Shown here piece after piece: positions 11,750 to 24,400 of a stretch of DNA of 42,500 bases; position 1 is the first letter of the stretch; every line of letters starts with the position of its first letter. A program made the position numbers and the translations under genes. Origin of the DNA: Apostichopus japonicus. Taxonomy: Eukaryota; Echinodermata; Holothuroidea; Aspidochirotida; Stichopodidae. The stretch lies in contig NC_092582.1 in assembly GCF_037975245.1 (NCBI RefSeq), positions 8,327,501-8,370,000 on the forward strand, written 5' to 3'. Under the pieces are notes generated by a model that worked only from the letters and a program-made list of their open reading frames with translations, made no database searches and had not been told where the DNA came from.

Positions 11750-14700
11750 TCAATGGCCCTTCCTTTGTCTTTTCCAGAACCTTTTAATATCTTCATGTCC
11801 CGCTGGAGCAATGACCAAGACCCTCCTCTTAGGATCTTCCCAGGTTAGCACCCCTAGGTCCTACGTAAAAAAGGAAATCGGATATGAGATGTTATGCCAT
11901 TCTTGGTAGGAAAGCAAGAGTGTTACTGACTGTTACAGCATCTTCCTACCTAAAGTTAACATCTTGACAGTTTCATGAACCCGGATAACAACATAATGGA
12001 TATCATTCCTTTAGTAATCTAAACACTGGGCTTAACTTCTGCTTGGCTTCTTTAAAGGAATAATGAAGGCAGGGATCAAAGACAATTTATATTAGTCAGT
12101 AACCTCAAAACTATGTAATATTTGATTTTTAAGTGAACCAATTGCCAAGAGCATCACATATGATCGCATATTATATAAACCAAATACCATATTCAACCTT
12201 TCAATGGTGAATGTCATTCAGCCAGAACGATATCTGTCACACTTTTCGTGTCGAAATCATCTTCCAAACTTGGCAATTTGGATATCGAAAATAAAGACAA
12301 AAATTTTGACGAACCCTTGCATAATCTCTGAGAACATCAAAGTCTGGCTGAGATAGGAAGTCATTATACAGTATACCTGCGGATGGTAAAGAGGAGAAAC
12401 GATTAAGATCAAAAACTTTTTTTAAAGTAAAATCCGCTTCAAAAAGATAATATTCTATAAGTTTTAAAATGAACTAGCAGATGAAGATTGCCATATGATT
12501 TAAAATGCTTTCTGGTTTTTATGGGAATATTTTGTTATTTTTATGGCGTGCATTAAACATAAGTTGTATGATATGTTATGATATTTGATACACAACACTT
12601 TTATTCCATTTTATTGGCTGAAAAGAGACAGATTGAATAAAACTAAATGAACAGCTCAAATATATAATAGTATTTTACAGAACTTTATAAACTAGATTTT
12701 TGAGAATTACAGACAACGTGAACCTTAACAGGGAAAATTCATTATGGAATACTACATTAATAGTTTATGAATTATAAGAATTTTCAGAAATAATTTTCAG
12801 AAAGGTAAATGAACATGGCAATTGCATAGCTGCCAAACAGGTAAACCAAACAAGCCTTGTGATTGTCACACACAGGGCAAGTAAACCAAAAAAAAACAAT
12901 GGCTAAAGCACATTATAAAACTATACGGTTTTGAGTAAAAACATAAATACAACCATAACGGTAGATAAAATAACCTGAACAGAAATGAATCAAGTTCATT
13001 TTCAATTTATTCTCATGAATAAGACCTTTCACATGAAATACATTTACAGCAAACTCATTTGCATAAAATTTCCATTAAACCCTGACTCTGCTGTAGCAAA
13101 CTGAATTTTACCTGTCAAAAGTAACACAATCTTTTCTTAGAAAGGTAGTTGGACGAGGAGGAGGTGGGGGGGGGGGGAGAGGGTTGACAAAGAGTTGATG
13201 GAACAGAGGATAATTTCCTGAGAAATAGTTGATTTATAGACAAAGTGACATCATCAACTCACCAGGATTGAAGCTTAGTCTTTCTCTCTCAAGTTCCCAC
13301 AATCGTATCTGGTCACTAATGGTTGCTGGAATGACTGGTTTCTGGCGGCAAAGATAGATACAATTTTACTTCTTTGTTCATATTAAAGGCCAGTTTCATT
13401 GAGATATTGTTGGCTTCAATTGAGTCACCCAGTACATAAAAAATGCCCTAGCCCTAGCCAAACAATCATTGCTCACAATCTATTTGAGTGTTTTGTGATA
13501 ATTCTAATTATTGCAGTTTCTCCAAATTTGGCAGAAAACACAAATGAAACAGGCAATGGACGAATCCTTCAAAAATATATATAAAAAAAGTTTTATTGCA
13601 AAGTATAAAGTTGTCTTACTACCCTGCCCAGATGCTTATGTTGCTTATGTGACACTGTCATTGCCACATTGCTTCTGAGTATATTAATGTTTACAATACC
13701 TGCATAATGATCTAAAACATAAAATGCAGCCGCAGGTAATAACTCAACGGTCAAATCTTGCGTAGAGGATTTGAAGTGTCTGAATTTCTGTCTTATATCA
13801 TACTATGATTCCTGTGTTAGAAAAACAACTGCTATATATCAGTAGACTACTTGTGTAGCAGCTTGACCAATTTATGAGGCGATACTGGATAAACTACTTC
13901 CTGATCTGATTATGTACATTATAGCAGATTTTTACATACAAGTTTGATCACACATGACTATGACTATTTATAACCATTTGGGCTTTCTATTGCCTTAGTT
14001 TATTCCAACCACAGAGAGCACAAAACTATACCAATCTGAAAGACAAAAGTTAAAAAGCGGAATTCCTACTCTTTTTTTTATGGTGAAACCTTCAACCGAT
14101 AAGAATCAAATGTTGTTTGTGATAGTTTGTGAAATCTACAAGACTACAATGTTTCTTACATTGGCTAACATCTGTGGATGGGCATGAGATCTTAGATAGT
14201 TAAGTATCTGTTCTGCGGTGATGCCATTTGCGACAGCTTGTTGGACACTCTCTCTGGACAGCACACCGACAGAGAGATTTGGGAACCTGATGATGGTAAG
14301 AAATAGATATTAATGAAAGTACCAAAGGAGTAAACTACATCAATGAATATCTTGGTAGAGAAACAGATGAGCCGAGGAATAAGATTGAGGCAGAAGTTGG
14401 CAGCCATCGTTCAAAATAAGATAGTTAATGCTGATCGTTAACAAAACGGCAAAGACATGTCAACACAGGAGACTCTGTCAAGTTTAAATGAACTTTAACC
14501 CTGATAACAAAATATGGGATTTGAATCCAGTGCCAGAATTTCTAACACTGCATAGTATTATGTACAGCAGGGATGGGCAACCTTTTTGGATGAATGGGCC
14601 AGACATAAGGGGTGAAAAATTGACTGGGCCGCACCTAACCAACGACCTGCTGTTGATTTCAAACCTTTCATGCAATAGGTGTGTGTACTTAATCTGTAAT

Positions 14701-15366
14701 TCACAAAAACATAATGTCAAGACAGTACAGTTGATAATTAATGGGGATAGTAGGCCTACCTGACAGCATCATTAGTGCTGATAAATTCTAAGCAGCTAGC
14801 TCATTTTTTTTGATGATGTAAAATAGATTGAGATTTTTTTTCTTGAGACATCTCATGGGCCGCAAAAAAATCACTGGCGGACCGCATGTGGCCCGCAGGC
14901 CGTAGGTTGCCCACCCCTGATGTACAGCATCAAACTGTCAGGCCCTCTGACTTTCCTACATTTATCTAATCAGTTTGTAAACAGCATTTCTATAATGTGA
15001 AATATAACTTCAGGTTTTCATAATAGTGTCACAAGTCTCAATTGACAAAATTCAGGATTACTAAGAACCATTGTACTGTCCCTACCAAATAGGATTACTC
15101 TGATACTAGGCAGAACCTACAGCTCTTCTTCATAAAGGATGAACCTTGACCTAGCTGTGGGTGAAATTAAGCTCTGGCTTGACACTTGTTATTGTTGTCC
15201 AGAAGAAGTGACCAGTTCATTTACACAGTTTTTACATGAAAACATTTGACTTAATTTTTAATACACTATTAGTCTGGAACAAGGCATTTGTGCATGGAAT
15301 GCAAAAAAAATAAATTGAGTAGACTGTACATTCTTAGTGATGAAAATACAAATAGCTGCTTCAAAC

Positions 15367-15401
<35 letters not shown>

Positions 15402-18400
15402 GAGTTTACAGATAAACATCGATATTAAATGGAAAATCTCCCACAGAGTTTAAGATGTATTGTTTCCATTGTAATGAAGTTAATGAGGTATCTCTCCGCG
15501 CAACAATGTACCTCTCAGAGACGGAGCAACTAACTACTGAGATGAAACACCTGTCATCTCCTACATAACTGTACACAAAAGGGAACAACCAGCTCATTAT
15601 CTTGACTATACAACATGTCAACGCTACTCCATATTTCAAATTCAAAACCACTACTAATGTTCATTTGGTATAACCTACATCCATTTTGTTATTTACAACC
15701 TTTTTATAGGATTGGTCGTCTTCCACGAATACTTAGGGCATGGTGACAATATATCAATTGACAATTAGACGTACCTTTAATTATTTTCAAAGAGTAAAAA
15801 CTTCTTTTTGCCATAGACAGTGATAGTGATGGCTTAGCATGCATATAAACAAAGGTTTGATAGACAAACTGATGTGTACTATTGGAGATAGAATTTTAAA
15901 TTTCACATTGATACAAATGAACAAAACTTGAAAAACAACATGTAGAACAAGAAAAATGTTTATAAGAGCAATCAAAGGGTCCAAACCTGTATAATAATTG
16001 GACAAACAGGCCAAGAATTTCAATCTGCAAGTCAGAGTCTGTGTATGCATAAATCCTATAATTGGTTTCTATGACGATAAAACCTTCCCGTTGGGCATCC
16101 ATGTTCACATTGCTTAGTCCTGTTAAGTACAAAATTAAGAAAATAAGAAGAACATAGTACCAACTGTTTTAATCCCCACCCCCCTGACATGTGATGGTTG
16201 AACATAACCTCTAGTGTGCCTTAGAAACTTTGAACCTTGCATAAGTTACAGTACTGTAATAATAATACACGATTTTTATATAGCGCCAAACAAACTATGA
16301 AATCATTCTTGTAGCGCTTAACATAATAATAACAATTATAACATATATATGCTTTGGTGAAAAGATACGTTTTGAGTGCTGATTCGAAACTGTTGTACTG
16401 TAAGATAAAATAAAATGAAATGTATTTCATCATGGGGTCCAATCAATCAAAAGGGAAAATTATGGTAGAAACTGTACTAAATATGGATGCTGATGCTGGT
16501 ATAGCATACTTTTTTCAAGTTTAATAAAACATCTTCAAACACTGTATTATCTCAATAAAAAATGATGGAAAAATATAGAAGAGTATCATGTAAAACCAAG
16601 AGAACCAATTCATCTTCTTGCAGGTAAGTTACATTATAAGTGTCCCTTTGGGTAAATTCTATGAACGGTATCTGAAAACAATGGCAGGTTTCTTTGAGTA
16701 TAGAACAAGTAACGTATGCATTACTTCATATTCTCAATTGGAAACAAGTACCCAGTTATACCCAGTCCCTGCTACTTACCAGAAGCTAGGTTTATTGCTA
16801 ATCTGGTCGGATAATATCTCCCTGATTTTCTCTGGAAAACAAAATGTATACATATTAAAAGTGAACTTTCATACTTTTGTTCTCTTTCATTTTATCTTTC
16901 CACCTGGGTCAACTTTTTATGTCTTTTCCAACAAAAAACCCACTTAAATACAATGGGAAATAGATACATGACTGGTCCAAAAATAGCAGATTGATAATAC
17001 TGAGAGTGTTAATATAATATTTGCTCTCTACGTCCACAAAAAATCGATTCCACACTGTAGGAAATATTTTGTTTGGCTGTAGATTATTTTCAATAACATA
17101 TGTAGCAGCTTATTATGAAAAAAAATATGACTTTTCAAAACATTGGTCAAAAAATAGCAGATTGTTAAAAAAGTAGCAGATTGATACTGCTTGATACAAA
17201 AATAGCAGATTGATACTGCTGAGAGTGTTATTTTAATATTTGCTCTCTATGTCAGCAAAAATTTGATTCCAAACTCTGGAGAAAACATTTTGTTTGGCTG
17301 TAGATTATTTCGATAATATATGTAGCATCTAATTATGAAAAAAATATATATACTTTTCAAAACATTGAAGGAAAGGCTGGTTTTCAATAAACTTTACATT
17401 TTGTCATCGCACAAAGTTTTTCATGAAAATTTCGAACTTTCATACTATATTTTACCTTTCTTTGAAAAACCAGACCAAGCTCTCTCAGATGTTGCAGAAA
17501 CTGTAGTTGAGACTCATCCATTCCATCTGAAGAATAATCCTAAAGGACAAAGGCAAAATTAAATTAATTTATTGAATCAATCATATGTAAAGCAGAGATG
17601 ATTTCAATCCAGAGAGACCTAGGGTTGAATTTTCTTTTCATCTCATCTCTTAACAGGTGTAACATATATCTTTACATATCTTTTAATTTATGCAAGAATT
17701 TAATTAATTTATTGAATCATTAATATGTAAAGCAGAGATGATTTCAATCCAGATACACCCAGGTTTGAATTTTCTTTTCATCTCATCTCTTAACAGGTGT
17801 AACATATATCCTTATATATCTTTTAATTTATGCAAGAAATTGTTTTTTATATGTGAATGCTCTTATTCTTTTTAATGTACAAGCTCATCCTAAAGTTCAT
17901 AGTTGTCACAGAATAATGTGTCTCAATATGTTCACACACACAAAACAAACTATTGTAAGATTGTCATTGAAAAACAGATATTTTGAAAAAGCATCAGGAT
18001 GGTCTGTTTAACAATTTTGATAAAAAAAAAAAAAAAACTCTTAGCAATATGCTTATCCACATTTAAGAGAATGTGTAAAAGTAAGTTGGCCTGACGTTTC
18101 GATCCTAGCAGGATCTTCTTCAGAGGCTAAAGGACAAGTGGCTAAACTTGTCATTGAACTAAATGACTGAGGCTAAACTTGTAATTTAGCCTCTGAAGAA
18201 GATCTTGCTGGATCGAAACATCAGGACAACTTACTTTTACACATATCAATTTTGATGAGAGAGTGGTGGTCAAGTGGCTAAGGAAAATGAACCTGTCATC
18301 TACTGATTACAAGGGTTCTAATTCTGGCCGAATCATTATGTTTTGTCCTTGGGCAAGGCAGTTGACCTCAGCTGTTAATATCTTCACCCAGGCGTACATT

Positions 18401-21400
18401 GTCTCACCCCAAGAGAGGCAGCTTGTAGTGAGAGCTGTATACATCATACAGGGATGTGCCCAGGATTTCCTGAGTGTCGGGTATAAGGGGGAGGGGTGTC
18501 TCCCTCCCTTTGAGAAATTTTTGAAGGTCCCAGATGCCAAATGCTGGCATAGGCTAGGCCCAATTTATGTTGAATACATTGTTAGGAATGTCAGGATTTT
18601 AGATGAAAATAGTGCTGGGCAGGATTCACGATTTTTAAGACAGTGCTGGGCGGTAATTTTTAGTGCTTGGCAGGGCCGCCCAGCGTGGGCACATCACTGA
18701 TCATATTGTGCCAGGATCCTATGAAATTTCACTAAGTGGATGCACAGATCATGTGGCACACTGTTTAAAATTTGCACACTTGGGATATGTAGGTGTGACA
18801 ATTGCTGAAGGACTGTTGTAAAGTTGTGTAGGAAGTCTTCAGCCTTGTTGAAAGACTACAAACCTTTTACTTGTAACTGTTTAATATTTGAGACAACAGA
18901 CATCAACACATAGAAAAGAAGCAGCACTTTAAAGCAGCCTTCTTAAGGTGATATTTTTTGTGTATTACAATGTCATAAAAATATAGTGAAGCATTGATCA
19001 TATGAAATGATAAAGTAAGAGTAAATTACATATGACTAATATTAATATGAATAAGACGATGAAATGAAATGCTGATGTCCACAATGGAAGCATTTATGAC
19101 ATTCTCATTAACAATTAAGTGGGGTGCAGGTTTACCATGTAAACTTGTTTCTTAAGTAATGCCAGGGAACAGCAAACAAGAAAAAAAAAATTGAAAACAA
19201 GTCCTCTATGGAAAAACACTTTTTGTCACCTTTCTTATCTTACCATTACAGTGGAGGTACTGTATATATTCCAGAAAGGACAGTTGGGTGTATTCAAGCT
19301 TCTTGGAATAATTGTTCAACATTTTTACCACAAAATTTTTACAGTACATTAAATGCTTCTTACCAATTGTTTCAGCTGAAAAGCTGCATAATTTAACCAA
19401 AAATGAGTATATCTTCATAATTTAACAACAACAAAATCACATACTTAAACGAAAGCAAAATTCAAGTTGTTGTTACTTTCATGTTTTAAACAAACTGTTT
19501 TGAAGTTAACATTGTAAAGTTATCAAACACTACCAACCATGGACATACCTACCTTGCCTAATGTTGAAAAGCTCAGTTGAAAGAGAAAGGACAATTGATT
19601 GACAAGATTCACATCTCTGGACTGCAAGTAAAAAAATAAAAGAAGATATTTCAAAAATAGAAAAAGGAACATACCTTGCAACAAATAACCATCTGAAAAT
19701 TAAATATGAATCATATGTGTATAAAAGAACATTATTCCTAGTTCTGAACAAAGAGAATACATACATGAAATAAAGAACAACTAAAATGAAGTGGTCGTTA
19801 AAAAAAACCCCAAGGAATGAAGCTCACCTCAGCTGTTTCTAAATACTGTAACATGAAATACCAGACTTGAGAAGACGTGCTGAGTAAAAGAAATTGAAAA
19901 CCAGCCGGAGTAATGACTGGCATGGTGCCTTTCTCTGGACTGAAACAAGAAAACATTTAATATTTTGATAAGGGTGGTGGGCATGCTGTGTTCTCTCGAA
20001 CTGAAGAGGTTTAACGAGTGAATTAATTTAAGCAAGGACGAGCTCAATAAAGTCCTGTTAACTATAATCATGCATAGATGTTTTAATTAACATGATTATT
20101 CAAGTAAAGTTAGACTGTACAAAACCCAAAAGATATTTTTCAACAATGTCTCATATTAAATCATAGCTATTTCAATCACATTAATGGACAACTTCCTACC
20201 AAAATATTTTTTTTAATATATTACCTGCAAAAACGAACAGGGTAATTTGCATGATCCTGTACAACAGCATTGACAACAAATTCAATGAAATGGAACAAAA
20301 TTATAACAAGGGATTACAATTCCAACTTTTCAGTGTCAAGTTGGTTTTGATTTCTAGAATTTAATTCTTATTGAGTAACTTACATTTTCATGAGTCCTGA
20401 GTTTGTAAGAACTAAAGCGATATCCCTGCTGAGCGCCTCTGGACCTCGTGATCCGACCAAAAAGTGTAAAATGCACTGATAACAGTAGAAATGATAGGGA
20501 TTTACAAAAGGGATCCCTGATGTAGTAACAGATAAACAATGACACCATCATAACAGTTGAGCTAATAGCAGGGTTGTTGTTTCTCTTGAAAACTTGAATT
20601 TGTGAAAATCATTTATCCACCAAAAAGTGATAAAATTCTCAACATGAAAGGCATAATTTGAAGGAAATGTACTGAATTCACATTACACTAACAGCTGGAC
20701 AGTGGATGAACAATGGATTTCTATACGGTCAAGAGAAACAAAATTTACTGCACTAGTGGAGGAAACCACAACCTGATAAAACATTTTTGTATTGTGAAAA
20801 TATTATTTTTTTCTAAAGTGTGATAATATTTGATATTCTTTATCTTTAGCTATATATGCAGAAAGAGCAATATCATCCATACAGCTATATTTTAAGCTAA
20901 CAATGTCTGTTTGACAATACAATGACAACACAATCATTTATTCACATTGATATGATACTCTTACAACCAACAAAAGGATATTTTGATGAAGCCACAAATT
21001 CATAATCCAGGATCACACTGACAGCCGAGAATTTACAATCCAATCAATGGATCACAAAGGGACTACAAAAGGACAAATGGACCATTCATTGTAAACTCTT
21101 CATGCTCCCAAAGGCAAAAATCGGTTTATCTGGCAAATGGCTGAAACATTCAAACCTAAACTTTACAAGTATGGTGTTATATGTCCCAAATAATTAAACT
21201 GAAAGTTAAAAGCTCCTGAATTTTGCAAAGCCTGGTCCTTGTGTGTGCGCACCTACTTTTCATTTAGTCCTTGTGTGTGCGCACATACTTTTCATTTAGC
21301 AAGATTTATTCAGGGAAAATTGCAACCTACTGTACCTAAATCTTCAAACAGACTTTAATAAACTTCATATAGCATTATACAAACTATGATGATGGAAGTT

Positions 21401-24400
21401 ATATATTAACACTTGAGACTTTGTTTGAAAAAGAAAACAGATGCATTAATTTTTTTTAATCTCTGCTGTTTTTGGGATCAACTCTGTTTCTAGTGACTCC
21501 ACTGAGGAAGGCAATGAAGATACTACAAGATTGCAGTAATTACCCGTTACAAATCAATGTTTAAGCCAAGACAACGACACCCACTTCCTGTCCTCTGAGA
21601 CACATGCAATAATCACCTCTCAACAGCAATTCAATCAAAAAGTGTCAAAAAAATATTAAAAATTCTACCCATGGAAGATGACTAATGTGTACACAGAGCA
21701 TAAGAAAGTGGAAACTGGGGACAAGGCATTTTCAGTATGTGCACCCAAGCTATGGAATGCCTTGCCGAATTCAGTACGTACCTGCGCAAGCCTTGCCAGT
21801 TTTAAAACATCGCTGAAAACATATAATTTTAGAACTGCCTTTGATGTTTGAACTGTACAGTATTTTTGTATCCCCATAGCTTTAATGTATTTTTCTATCC
21901 TATCATAGGTTTTATGGTGTATACCTTTTAGGCAATATTTTTATACTATTTGCTTTTGAATGTTTCCTGTATTTTAAATGTTTCCTGTATATTAATTGTT
22001 TCAATTCTTGTAAAGCCCTTCGAGCAGCATTGCTGATGAACGCACTATATAAGTACTATTTTTATTATTATTATTATTATTTACCTCCCATCTGTCTTTG
22101 GCATACTTGTCCAAGAATGACACATCTCTAAAATGGCCATCTGCACTGGTCTCTGTTGCTGTAGACCAAGGCTTACCCCTGATAAATGGAAAAGAGTGAT
22201 AAATTCTCCTCAAAAGCTCCAATCACACAAACACAGGCTAGAATTAATTTCAAATATTGTAACAACAGGTAAGGAATAAATCAAGAAACTCATATGTAAA
22301 AAAGAGAAAAATAAAACCTACCAGTAGTTACTATGCTTACTAAACCTAGTCTATTTTTGCATGCAATATTTATATATATTATGCAGGACCTGTATTCATA
22401 ATGGACTGGTATCTCTATTTAACCAGCTAACTGCAGATTTTGGAGCTCAACAAATTGATGTAATTCATAGCCTTTGTAGGGAACATTGCAAGAGTTACTT
22501 GAGTTATGAAAAAAAAAATATTCCAAATTTTTATGTAGACTCAAGACATAGCGAAAAGTACAAATACGTGGCACGCTGTATTTTCTATGCTCATGTTGTC
22601 GTTGCAACTCTCTCTTTCTCTCTGATGCCAACGCACCTACAGTACATATATGATAGGTATCCAACGTATGATTGGAAACTACTTCAACTGGTCGAGAGGT
22701 TTATTAAGAAAAACCAAACAGATCATATAACGTTACCCTAACACCAATAAGTGTGCCATGCCTACATGAGGCTAAGTGAAAAGAATACACAGAAGCTCAG
22801 TTAGGATACATGTAACTGGCACACTCATTATACCTTGTCACGTAGTAAGACTCAAATATATTATTCAGCTCAGCGTATTTCTTAGAGGTCAGTTCATAAT
22901 TCAAGGGGTCTGTTAAAAGCGCCTCCAGCTCCTTGTAATACCTGGCTTATAGACCCACATATCCACTACAAGATCTCTTCAACGTTGTAACCTCACTCAC
23001 ACCGCTATCTTCAACCGGCTTTGGTCCTGACTCAGCCATACCTGCACCGTTGCAGTTGTAAACCTTTATATAGCTTTATATAGCTTTATTCATTTTTGCA
23101 ATCAGCACCAACAAGTACATCCGGTACTGAGTCTGATATAAAAAAAAGTCTTCTTTATTTCAAGAATGTCTTTGTTAAGTAGAAAACTGATACATCCATC
23201 GGCTACAAGGAATAGTAATTCTCTCCTTACTGTACATACCCGCCAATGAGAGCAACTTTGATATTCTCTCGAAATATCTTGTTCAACTGCCAGCCAGGTA
23301 ATCCACCAGGCAGGGGTGTATCTTGCCAGACCCTAAGACCAGAAAGTGTCCCGACAGCTTCCTGGTGAAGACTAATGCATGGAAACAAAGGAGAATTTGT
23401 GCTTTTAAAATTTTTTGAACTACTGATTAGAGGCAGGATGTGCTACATATTTATCAGTTTAATTGTGGGGTAAAAAAAAAACAAAAGCAGGTTTAGAACA
23501 TAATTGTATATATAATTCAGTCTGCGCATCTTCAGACAACGGTGTGTAATATGACAAACAACTCTTTTATATCTTTATAATATGCCAGAAGCTGTTTGTA
23601 AGGCTTAGCCAAATTAGCGATGCCCAAGTAACTTTGTTTCAAAGTAAACATAAAAACACTTAATAAATGAAATGGATAAAGGGATACCCTACAGGTAGTT
23701 CAATAAACCAAAGAAGTATAATTGAATGATGACAAAGCCCACTATTGCTTCTAGTTAAGTGGCACCTGGTTCCCCAAAATGCCAGAGATCAGAGGACATG
23801 CAATTTTCTCAGAAAGCAATCGCTGGTGCTGGAATCCTTTTGAAAATAACTATGACAAATAACCAGTTGTTTGAGGATGCTGTCATTCATTACTACAAGT
23901 TTATGAACATCAATAGCGATCATTTTTCATTTTAAATAGTAAAACAGTGAATGCAAGTACATGATAAGGATACATACTCTTGGTTAGATGCTTTCACCCA
24001 TGCTGCAACTCCTGCCTGAGCAACAGGTTGATCGATAAAGATAACTCTCATGACATAATGGCGTGCCAAGAGGGGCAGTTCCCTACACAAAGATGAGAAG
24101 AAAAATTACACTTACTCAATTTAGCTGAGATTTTAAACAAAAAAGAATTCAGAAAGTTGCTATATTAGTTCTTGCTTTAACCATCCAACTATTGACACTC
24201 AAACCTGAAATGTGGTGTGAATGTGGTTGCCAACTTGTCCAACTTTTCCATCCCATTCGGAAGGAGCATGCCATCACTAGGCCTAGGCATACACAGATTT
24301 GAGAAATAACAAAAATGCGTCAAATCCTACGTGTACGGAATATAAAGAAATGACTTCAAATTACATGTTTTGCAAAATATTAATTTATTTACTGGTAACA

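Noticed and set aside
15368-15399. Poly(A) tract as the tail of a processed pseudogene or SINE
   Set aside because: No body sequence or flanking direct repeat could be found.
18263-18700. 145-codon plus-strand frame
   Set aside because: Most of it lies within the hAT-like MITE, antisense to GTF2H4, with no recognisable domain.
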